In this document: positions 1 through 6,883 of the stretch, piece after piece
How positions within the stretch are numbered: the stretch's first letter is position 1
Layout: each line of letters opens with the position of its first letter
Source of the DNA: an uncultured Verrucomicrobiae bacterium
Lineage (GTDB): Bacteria; Verrucomicrobiota; Verrucomicrobiia; Limisphaerales; J093
Reading direction: 5' to 3'
Length of the DNA stretch: 41,637 nucleotides
Assembly: GCA_937946835.1 (NCBI GenBank)
Contig: CALFAV010000008.1
Span: 1-41,637, forward strand
The notes under the pieces: model-generated
Told to the model about the DNA's origin: nothing
The model's input: the letters and a program-made list of their open reading frames with translations, nothing else
Database searches by the model: none
Translations under genes and position numbers: made by a program

Positions 1-51
1 TTCCGCGTTGCATCGCCGGCCGGTTTTTCTTTGTTTGAGCTGACACGAACC

Positions 52-1881
52 ATGCCCGACACCGCCGGGCACACCTACGACGAGAGCAAGATCAAGACAC
101 TGTCCTCGCTGGAGCACATCCGGCTGCGCACCGGCAGGTACATCGGCCGTCTCGGCTCCGGCGCCCCTTACGACGACGGCATCTACGTGCTGCTCAAGGA
201 GGTCGTGGACAACGCGGTGGACGAATTCATCATGGGCTTCGGCCGGGAGGTGCGGATCGAGATCGAGGGCCCGCGGGCGCGCGGGCGCGACTTCGGCCGG
301 GGCATCCCGCTTGGCAAGGTGGTGGACTGCGTGTCCACCATCAACACCGGCGCGAAGTACAACGACGACGTGTTCCAGTTCAGCGTGGGCCTCAACGGCG
401 TCGGCACCAAGGCGGTCAACGCCCTGTCCCGGCACTTTCTGGTCCGCAGCCACCGGGAGGGGCGGTACGTCGAGGCGGTCTTCAAGCAGGGCCGGCTCAA
501 GAAGCAGACCGAGGGCGCCACGCGCGAACCGGACGGCACCTATGTCGAGTTCGAGCCGGACCCGGAGATTTTCCGGGAGTTCGAGTTCCGGCCCGAGCAC
601 GTCGAGCGCCGTCTGCGCCACTACAGTTATCTCAACACCGGGCTGCGGCTGGTCTTCAACGGCCGGACCTTCCAATCGCGGCTGGGGCTGATGGACCTCA
701 TCCTCGATGACCTGCGGGCGGACGGCAGCGAGCCGATCTACCCGCCGCTGCACTACACGATCAAGATGCTCGAGTTCTGCTTCACGCACACGAACTCGCG
801 CCACGGCGAGACCTTCTACAGCTTCGTCAACGGCCAGTACACCAGCGACGGCGGCACGCACCTGAGCGCCTTCCGCGAGGGCCCGCTCAAGGCCGTGAAC
901 GAATACGCCGGCAAACAGCACGAGGGCGACGACGTGCGCGAGGCGATGATCGGCGCCATCGCCATCCGCCTCAAAAACCCCGTCTTCGAATCACAGGCCA
1001 AGAACAAGCTCGGGAACACCGAAATCCGCGCCGAGCTGGTCAACAAGGTGCGCGAGGAACTGCTCCAGTTCTTTGGGCGCAATAAGCCCATCGCCGAGCA
1101 AATTCTCGCCAAGGTCGAGGACACCCGCCAGTTGCGCCGCGAACTCCAGGAGGTCAAAAAGCTCGCGCGTGAACGTCCCCGGGCCATCAGCCTGCGCATC
1201 CCCCAGCTCAAGGACTGCCGGCAACACTTCGACAAAAAGCGCGACCGCGGCCGGGGCACGATGCTCTTCATTTGCGAGGGCCAGTCCGCCGCCGGCTCGA
1301 TCACCAGTTGCCGCGACGTGAACACCCAGGCGGGCTTCGTGCTGCGCGGCAAACCGCTCAACGTCTGGGAACTCAAGCGCGACGCGATGTACAAGAACGA
1401 CGAGCTGTACCACCTCATGCAGGCCCTCAATATCGAGGACAGTCTCGACGGCCTGCGCTATGAAAAGGTCATCCTGGCCACGGACGCGGACGTGGACGGC
1501 CTCCACATCCGCAATCTGATGATCACCTATTTCTTTCGGTTCTTCGACCCACTGGTCCACGCCGGGCACCTGTACGTGCTGGAGACCCCGTTGTTCCGCG
1601 TCCGCAACAAGGACCGCACGATCCACTGCTACAGCGAGGCCGAGCGCGACGCGGCGGTGCGGGAACTGGGCGGTCGGCCGGAGATCACCCGCTTCAAGGG
1701 CCTGGGCGAGATCAGCCCGAAGGAATTCGCCCAGTTCATCGGCCCGGCCATGCGGCTGCGCCGGGTCGAATACGCGCCCCGGCCCGAGGCCGCGCCCATC
1801 CTGGACTTCTACATGGGCCGGAACACCCCCGAGCGCCGCGACTACCTCCTGGAGCGGCTGGTGGTGCCGGCCGAGGAGTGA
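52..1881 (+). CDS. parE: Type IIA DNA topoisomerase subunit B (ParE/GyrB-like)
   Basis: ATPase subunit of a type IIA topoisomerase (topo IV/gyrase), which passes one DNA duplex through another using ATP with a ParC/GyrA partner that is not in this window. Seen: a GHKL ATPase domain with the VDNAVDE box (Asn at about residue 54), the DFGRGIPLGK nucleotide loop, and GLNGVGTKAVNALS. A transducer domain follows with an SQAKNKLG loop, where the lysine contacts the ATP phosphate. The TOPRIM domain has CEGQSAAGS (Glu about 409) and the metal-binding ATDADVDG (Asp about 478 and 480), then RFKGLGE near the C-terminus. At 609 aa it has ParE length, without the insertion of long GyrB. An in-frame TTG lies at 31, but the ATG at 52 is the better start. 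There is no clear Shine-Dalgarno. ParE versus GyrB cannot be settled from this gene alone. Confidence 0.93.
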   Translation: MPDTAGHTYDESKIKTLSSLEHIRLRTGRYIGRLGSGAPYDDGIYVLLKEVVDNAVDEFIMGFGREVRIEIEGPRARGRDFGRGIPLGKVVDCVSTINTGAKYNDDVFQFSVGLNGVGTKAVNALSRHFLVRSHREGRYVEAVFKQGRLKKQTEGATREPDGTYVEFEPDPEIFREFEFRPEHVERRLRHYSYLNTGLRLVFNGRTFQSRLGLMDLILDDLRADGSEPIYPPLHYTIKMLEFCFTHTNSRHGETFYSFVNGQYTSDGGTHLSAFREGPLKAVNEYAGKQHEGDDVREAMIGAIAIRLKNPVFESQAKNKLGNTEIRAELVNKVREELLQFFGRNKPIAEQILAKVEDTRQLRRELQEVKKLARERPRAISLRIPQLKDCRQHFDKKRDRGRGTMLFICEGQSAAGSITSCRDVNTQAGFVLRGKPLNVWELKRDAMYKNDELYHLMQALNIEDSLDGLRYEKVILATDADVDGLHIRNLMITYFFRFFDPLVHAGHLYVLETPLFRVRNKDRTIHCYSEAERDAAVRELGGRPEITRFKGLGEISPKEFAQFIGPAMRLRRVEYAPRPEAAPILDFYMGRNTPERRDYLLERLVVPAEE

Positions 1882-1892
1882 GGCCGGTCTTT

Positions 1893-1908
1893 GCGGCCAC
1901 GGGGCCGC
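1893..1908. terminator. GC-rich hairpin after the topoisomerase gene
   Basis: A perfect 6-bp stem (GCGGCC/GGCCGC) with an ACGG loop begins 12 bases after the parE stop. No T-tract follows, so it is at best a weak or factor-assisted terminator. This is inferred from the fold only. Confidence 0.3.
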
Positions 1909-2281
1909 CGTGCCGCGCCCTCCATCCCTCGGCTGCGCCTGCGTGAAGAATTCCTGCTTCCGAAGGAGGTCTGAAAACCGCTGCCTCGTGGGACACCGCA
2001 AGGGTGGAGGCCCACCGCGGCGATCTGCTCAACACCGTGACCACTGGCGCGGCTTACCTCGAACATTTTGATCACGTCCTGGCGGCATCATTTGGGGCGT
2101 TCTCCGCTGCCCGAGGCAACTCGGGGGCCGCGGATGTTTCCATCCGTTTGACCTGCCCCGGCCGGTTGTCCCGGACATCCCACTGCACCCCGCGAGGACT
2201 TCCCGCCTCGCGGGTAGATGGCCGGTAAGTTTCCCAGTTGCTGATTGCGCCGCTGCTGACGGAGGGATAAAACGCCCTGGC
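1909..2281. other. Intergenic region between parE and crtN-like gene
   Basis: No supportable gene, tRNA or repeat is seen in this stretch of about 370 bases. The short open frames here have no recognisable motif. It probably holds the promoter of the crtN-like gene. A GGAGGG is present about 15 bases before that ATG, rather far for a Shine-Dalgarno. The sequence looks less GC-rich than the flanking genes. Confidence 0.5.
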
Positions 2282-3784
2282 ATGACCTCGCGGGTGATCA
2301 TCGTGGGCGCCGGGCCGGGCGGACTGGCCGCGGCGATGTTGCTGGCCCGGGCCGGTTGCAAGGTGACCGTGCTCGAAAAACAATCGCAGGTCGGCGGTCG
2401 CACTTCGCCCGTGGAGATGGACGGGTTTCGATTCGATCTGGGACCGACTTTTTTTCTCTATCCACAGGTCCTGGAGGAGATCTTTGCAGCGGTGGGACGC
2501 GATCTGCGGCGCGAAGTGCCCATGAGGCGGCTCGATCCGCAGTACCGCTTGATCTTCGGCGCCGGCGGTGAGTTGTTGTGCACTTCGGATCCTGAACGCA
2601 TGGCGGCCGAGATCGCCAAGTTGGCACCGGCGGACGCCACCGCCTTTCGGCGGTTCCTGGCGGACAATCGGGTCAAGCTGGCCAAGTTTGCCCCCTGCCT
2701 GCAGGCGCCATTCCTGGGCTGGACGGATTTACTACAACCGCGCCTGCTTGCTGTGCTGCCCCATTTGAAGCCGTGGAAATCGCTCCACGCCGAGCTGGCC
2801 GGTTACTTCAGCGACCCGCGGCTGCAACTGGCCTTCACCTTCCAGTCAAAATACCTGGGCATGTCGCCGTTCCAATGCCCGAGCCTGTTTTCCATCCTGT
2901 CCTTTCTCGAATACGAGCATGGGATCTGGCATCCGATCGGCGGTTGCCACAGCCTGACCCGGGCGATGGCCCGCGTGGCTGCTGATCTGGGAGTCGAGAT
3001 TCGACTGCGCGAGCCGGCGGAGGAAATCCTGTTTGAGGGCCGTCGTGCCGTGGCGGTCAGGACCCCGCAAGGGGAACAGCCGGCGGACGCGGTGGTGGTG
3101 AACGCCGATTTCGGCCACGCGATGACCACGCTGATCCCCAATCGGCTGCGACGGAAATGGACCGACGCCGTCATTGCCCGCAAGCGATTCTCCTGCTCAA
3201 CCTACATGATGTATCTGGGCATCGAGGGCCGTTACGACCAGCTCCAGCACCACAACATCTACATCGCTGCCGACTACCGGCGAAATCTGGAAGAAATCGA
3301 AAACGAGCATGTGCTCAGCGAAGACCCGTCGTTTTACGTCCAAAACCCGTGTGGCACCGACGACACCATGGCGCCGCCCGGACATAGCACACTTTACGTG
3401 CTGGTGCCTGTGAGCCACCAACATCCGAACATTGATTGGGCCAGGGAGCGCGACCGCTACCGGCAAGTGGTCCTGCGCCAACTGGCCAAGATCGGTTTGG
3501 ATGACCTGGAACGGCGCATCCGGTGCGAGCGCGTGATCACGCCGGCGGACTGGGAGAACCGTCTGGGAATTTACAAGGGCGCCACGTTCAACCTCGCCCA
3601 CAATCTGGGCCAGATGCTGCACCTCCGTCCGCGCAATCGGTTCGAGGAATTTGAGCGCCTTTATCTGGTGGGAGGCGGCACCCACCCCGGCAGCGGCCTG
3701 CCGGTCATTTTTGAATCGGCCAAAATCAGCACGCAATTATTGCTTGCGGACCTCGGTAACCGGTCGGCACCGCTCGGAATGTGA
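2282..3784 (+). CDS. crtN: CrtN-like C30 carotenoid desaturase (phytoene desaturase family)
   Basis: FAD-dependent desaturase of the CrtI/CrtN family. In this context it probably introduces double bonds into a C30 precursor (dehydrosqualene or squalene) at the inner membrane. Seen: an N-terminal dinucleotide-binding loop GAGPGGLAAA (residues 9-18) followed by the acidic VLEK strand end; the family block GFRFDLGPTFF; and the C-terminal FAD block GGGTHPGSGLP (about 464-474). At 500 aa it has normal family length. It lacks the CrtP-specific blocks found in the second family member at 8992-10491, so I assign it as the desaturase rather than the terminal oxygenase; this is inference. It faces crtO/crtQ tail to tail. 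An alternative is another CrtI-type isoprenoid oxidoreductase such as a C40 desaturase. Confidence 0.82.
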   Translation: MTSRVIIVGAGPGGLAAAMLLARAGCKVTVLEKQSQVGGRTSPVEMDGFRFDLGPTFFLYPQVLEEIFAAVGRDLRREVPMRRLDPQYRLIFGAGGELLCTSDPERMAAEIAKLAPADATAFRRFLADNRVKLAKFAPCLQAPFLGWTDLLQPRLLAVLPHLKPWKSLHAELAGYFSDPRLQLAFTFQSKYLGMSPFQCPSLFSILSFLEYEHGIWHPIGGCHSLTRAMARVAADLGVEIRLREPAEEILFEGRRAVAVRTPQGEQPADAVVVNADFGHAMTTLIPNRLRRKWTDAVIARKRFSCSTYMMYLGIEGRYDQLQHHNIYIAADYRRNLEEIENEHVLSEDPSFYVQNPCGTDDTMAPPGHSTLYVLVPVSHQHPNIDWARERDRYRQVVLRQLAKIGLDDLERRIRCERVITPADWENRLGIYKGATFNLAHNLGQMLHLRPRNRFEEFERLYLVGGGTHPGSGLPVIFESAKISTQLLLADLGNRSAPLGM

Positions 3785-3844
3785 CCGGCCCCCTGGTCTG
3801 GCCGGGCCGGGAAGCCGGCTCGTGATCAACCACCCCTTGGGTCC

Positions 3845-3860
3845 GCCGGTTTTAACCGGC
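3845..3860. terminator. Hairpin between convergent crtN and crtO
   Basis: Inverted repeat with a 7-bp stem (GCCGGTT/AACCGGC) around a TT centre, located in the 67-base gap between the convergent crtN and crtO genes and overlapping the crtO stop codon. Its position and the T-rich centre would suit a bidirectional terminator, but no clear U-tract follows on either strand. Confidence 0.3.
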
Positions 3861-4319
3861 TCGGCGGCTCACACGTTGCAGGCGGGCCCGGTTGTATCGT
3901 TGCACCACGATGCAGGGCAGATTGGCCCCCAGCGCGTACGCGATGACCACCAGGTCGCCCCACCAGGGATTCCACAGAAAAAAAACCGGCGTGCACGCCA
4001 GGGCCGCCCAATGGCACAACTCGCCCCGCCAGGTCTCGCGGGCAAACTGCTCCAGGTGCCCGCGGTCCGTACGGGCCAACCGGCCCTTGGGAAAGCCGCC
4101 TTTGAACCAGCGGGCCGCATCCGGCAGCCGATGCTTCCAGCTTTTGATACGGAAGACGGCTTCATAGAACCGGCCCCCAGCTTCCCACCGAAAGGCCGGT
4201 CCGGGGTTGAACCATCGGGCCGGCATCCGCGTGAAGCCCCAGGCCAGGCCCATCTGAATCGCCAGCCAGCCGCCCACGTTCAAGGCGATGATCCCGGCGA
4301 TGGGCAGTTCAATCGGCAC
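3852..4319 (-). CDS. crtO: CrtO-like glycosyl-carotenoid acyltransferase
   Basis: Small integral membrane acyltransferase. The Staphylococcus aureus homologue CrtO esterifies the glucose of glycosyl-4,4'-diaponeurosporenoate with a fatty acid, the last step of staphyloxanthin synthesis. Seen: a hydrophobic N-terminal segment, the RIKSWKHRLPDA block (S. aureus CrtO has a similar RKWKH region), a second hydrophobic stretch, and the family-like C-terminal ANLPCIVVQRYNRARL. The 155 aa here compare with about 165 in S. aureus. I chose the GTG at 4319 because a GGGAG lies 4 bases before it and the next upstream starts would add a sequence unlike the family. It overlaps the end of crtQ by 11 bases, so the two are probably translationally coupled. 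Confidence 0.85.
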   Translation of the reverse strand: MPIELPIAGIIALNVGGWLAIQMGLAWGFTRMPARWFNPGPAFRWEAGGRFYEAVFRIKSWKHRLPDAARWFKGGFPKGRLARTDRGHLEQFARETWRGELCHWAALACTPVFFLWNPWWGDLVVIAYALGANLPCIVVQRYNRARLQRVSRRAG

Positions 4320-5445
4320 GAATCTCCCGTCCTTTCCAGGTGACCCGTTTGCCGACGCACATGGCCGCACGGGCGAACACGACGAAGAAGAACAGGAGCG
4401 GCACGGGATACAGCAGGGCGGTGAACCCGCGAAACGCGCCGATCTGCCGCGCAAACCAACCCACCTGCGCCGCGCACAACAGATACGCGGCGCCCCAGTG
4501 CCATCCGTTACCTGTCACAACCCAGCCGATAGGCGCGAGCATCAGCCCGATCTTCCACGCCACCACCAGCAGCAGCACGCTCCGCGGTGTCTGGCCGGCC
4601 CCCGCGGCGAAACCCTTCGTCCAGCCGGCAATCAATTCCCGCAGCCCGTTCGGATACATGCGGAACGCCAACACGCCGCGCCCCGTGACACTGCGGGTCG
4701 GAATACCAGCGGCGCGGAATGCCTGCGCCAGAAAGCAGTTTTCCAGGGTCCGGCCCCTGACCGCCGCATGCCCTCCCACGCGCCAGTAACTGTCGCGGTC
4801 CACGAGCAACATTTGGCCAAACAGCCCGTCCGGCACTGTCCCGAAGGTCATGTTGAGGTTGAAAAACAACGAGAGGTCTTCATCGAGCCGGCGCACGGCG
4901 TGGAACGGTCCGACGGAAAACGCGCCGGCGGGCGCACCTGTTGGTGGCTCGGTCGGGCGCTGCGAATCGCCACGCGGGCAGGAGCTCGGGCTTGGCCGAT
5001 GCGCCGCCACAAGACTGCGATAAGCGTCGAGTATCCGCGACAGGCCCTCCGGCTCGAACCACGTATCCGCGTCCAGAAACAGCAGCCAGTCACCCCTCGC
5101 GGCCTGCGCGCCCTGATGACACGCCCAGGTCTTGCCGCGCCAACCCCCGGGCAATGGCTGCGACGCCAGGACCGTCGCGCCGTGTTCCCGCGCAACGGCG
5201 GCCGTGCGATCCGTCGAGCCGTCGTCCACCACGAGGATTTCACACGGCTTCACGGTCTGCGTGGCGATAGAGCGCAGCAGCGTGGGGAGATTCTGCTCTT
5301 CATTGCGGGCCGGGATGATGATGCTGATTGATTGAGACCGGTTGCCGCTTTCACTCCGGCCACAAGGCCGCAGTCTGGGCAGCAGGAGAAAACCCGCGGC
5401 CCAGAGCAGGAGGCTCACAAGCAAAATGGCAGCCGTGGTTCCCAT
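4309..5445 (-). CDS. crtQ: CrtQ-like carotenoid glycosyltransferase (GT2)
   Basis: GT-A fold family 2 glycosyltransferase, probably membrane anchored, that would transfer glucose to the carboxyl end of a C30 carotenoid acid (the CrtQ step). Seen: an N-terminal transmembrane segment (residues about 3-22), the nucleotide-sugar motifs PARNEE (45-50) and VVDDGSTD (72-79), the CrtQ-like GWRGKTWA block (101-108), a DAD metal motif (125-127), and two or three hydrophobic segments in the C-terminal third. At 378 aa it is almost the length of S. aureus CrtQ (375). The open frame continues 48 codons upstream, but the ATG at 5445 starts directly before the membrane anchor and is preferred. It overlaps crtO; a gap of about 400 bases separates it from dprA. 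Confidence 0.86.
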   Translation of the reverse strand: MGTTAAILLVSLLLWAAGFLLLPRLRPCGRSESGNRSQSISIIIPARNEEQNLPTLLRSIATQTVKPCEILVVDDGSTDRTAAVAREHGATVLASQPLPGGWRGKTWACHQGAQAARGDWLLFLDADTWFEPEGLSRILDAYRSLVAAHRPSPSSCPRGDSQRPTEPPTGAPAGAFSVGPFHAVRRLDEDLSLFFNLNMTFGTVPDGLFGQMLLVDRDSYWRVGGHAAVRGRTLENCFLAQAFRAAGIPTRSVTGRGVLAFRMYPNGLRELIAGWTKGFAAGAGQTPRSVLLLVVAWKIGLMLAPIGWVVTGNGWHWGAAYLLCAAQVGWFARQIGAFRGFTALLYPVPLLFFFVVFARAAMCVGKRVTWKGREIRAD

Positions 5446-5853
5446 CGAACGATTGTTTTCTCCAGCGACTGGTCTCGGCGGAGAACCCAGAGCATGGCGT
5501 TTGGCTGCGAATTCAGGTGTTGAACCCCGGTGGGGGGCTCGTGGGGGGGCACGTTGGGGAAGGCGGATGGCTGCGGAAGGTTGTTCCACGGTCCAGCGCC
5601 ATGGGGCCGGGCACGAATGGTGGCATCCCCGCAGAGCTCTAATGGGGCGATGCCGCCCTGGTCAGGCTCGGTGGAAGCGGGGCGAGTTGAGGGTTCAGGC
5701 TGACGCTCGCAAAGTCCGTGGCGCGTTCTGGGAAGGCCGCTTCGCTTTCGACAACCGATGAGAGGTATTACTTCGAGGAGCAGAGCCACCCGACGCGGTG
5801 ATTGATTCCGAAATTGGCTGTGCGTCTCCATGAGTCTTATGGGCGGTTTGGGG
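5446..5853. other. Intergenic region between dprA-like gene and crtQ
   Basis: About 410 bases without a supportable gene. The reading frame of crtQ runs back into it, but the encoded residues are proline/arginine rich and without motifs. It probably carries a separate promoter for crtQ-crtO, so these two need not be co-transcribed with the crtP-recQ-dprA chain. No tRNA or repeat is recognised. Confidence 0.45.
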
Positions 5854-6870
5854 TCAATGTTTGTCGGTTGGCGGGGTTTCGCGGAGGGCGAACAAGTCCT
5901 GCTCCGCGGGCGCAGTCCTTCGCTCGGCGACCCACTCTTCCGCCGCCGGCATGCGAGGCTCAACCAGCGCCAGAGCGCCTCTCTTGAGCAACTCGCGGTT
6001 GCCCTTGGGCACATCTTGACCGGCGCGGACGAGGAGGGGACACCACCCCGCTTTCAAGACTTCGACGGCCCCGGCCCATGTGCCGCCCTTCTCGGGCTCG
6101 CTGCTCACCACCAGCGCGAGTTCCGCCAAGCCGTAAATGACCTTGTTCCGGCCCATTGCCGCGCCAACCGAGAATCCCGCTGTCGGTGCGTAGGGCGTCA
6201 GGAGCGTCACGCGGCGGTCGAGCAGCCATTGCCGCATCTCCGGCGCGCGGATGGTGTGCTCCAGGCTGTCGGCCAGCACGCCCACACACTGACCGCCAGC
6301 GTCGAGCGCGGCGTTCATCGCGATCAGATCGGTGCCACGCGCCCCGCCCGAGACGATGGCGAAACCCTCGGCGACCGCGCGGCGGGCAAACTCTTGCGCG
6401 AACGCGGCTCCGGCAGGATCCAGATTCCGCGAACCGACCACGGCGACCTTGCGATGCGAAAGCAGGGCTATTTCGCCGGCGCCAAAGATCACCGTCGGCG
6501 CTTGGTGTTTCAGCGTCTCACGCAGGCGGGGCGGGTAATGCCGGTCCGCGCGGGTGGCGACCCACATCCCGCGCGAGAACAGGCCGTCGAGTTCCACGGC
6601 GACACGTCCGCTGCGACCAAGCAGGCGCACGATTCGCTCCGCCTCGTTGGGCGTGAGCCGGAGTTCGCGGACGAGGCAAGCGGCGTCGTGTCCCATGAGC
6701 GCGGCGGGGCGTTTGAGCGAGGAGGCCCGGATCTTGCGGGCAAGCTGATTCCACTCGGAAAGCGTGAACGGGGCGGGCGCGTCCGGCACCGCGGGCTGGG
6801 CGGCGCCGAAGGAAGAGCAGAGCAGCAGCATTGCCAGCCCGTCATCGGTGAGGAGTTCCGGGGGAGTCAT
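5854..6870 (-). CDS. DprA/Smf-like DNA-processing protein (Rossmann fold)
   Basis: Member of the DprA/Smf branch of Rossmann-fold proteins. Classical DprA binds incoming single-stranded DNA and loads RecA in transformation. Seen: about 120 N-terminal residues, probably helical, then YPPRL; VAVVGSRNLD (about 142-151); SGGARGTD (174-181), equivalent to the SGxAxGID nucleotide/DNA loop; GRNKVIYGLAE (240-250), equivalent to RNRIIxGL; and KGGTWAGA (261-268). I see no C-terminal winged helix. These spellings differ consistently from housekeeping DprA (ARGTD for A-GID, GRNKVI for RNRII), so this looks like an accessory paralogue. The ATG lies 13 bases after the recQ stop on the same strand, so the two genes form one unit. 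Its real function is unproven. Confidence 0.8.
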   Translation of the reverse strand: MTPPELLTDDGLAMLLLCSSFGAAQPAVPDAPAPFTLSEWNQLARKIRASSLKRPAALMGHDAACLVRELRLTPNEAERIVRLLGRSGRVAVELDGLFSRGMWVATRADRHYPPRLRETLKHQAPTVIFGAGEIALLSHRKVAVVGSRNLDPAGAAFAQEFARRAVAEGFAIVSGGARGTDLIAMNAALDAGGQCVGVLADSLEHTIRAPEMRQWLLDRRVTLLTPYAPTAGFSVGAAMGRNKVIYGLAELALVVSSEPEKGGTWAGAVEVLKAGWCPLLVRAGQDVPKGNRELLKRGALALVEPRMPAAEEWVAERRTAPAEQDLFALRETPPTDKH

Positions 6871-6883
6871 GGGTCATCACAGT

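Noticed and set aside
283-312. Topoisomerase ATP loop reads DFGRGIP instead of DNGRGIP.
   Set aside because: The two key residues (Asp and the glycines) are present, and I recall a similar aromatic residue (DYGRGIP) in ParE-type proteins of Bacteroidetes. It is probably a lineage feature, not a defect.
2282-3784. Labelling the first carotenoid gene as the CrtP oxygenase.
   Set aside because: The gene at 8992-10491 has the CrtP-specific blocks (CQYPQLAHHNFFF, GGSVNPGGGMPMV); this one has THPGSGLP and fits the desaturase role better.
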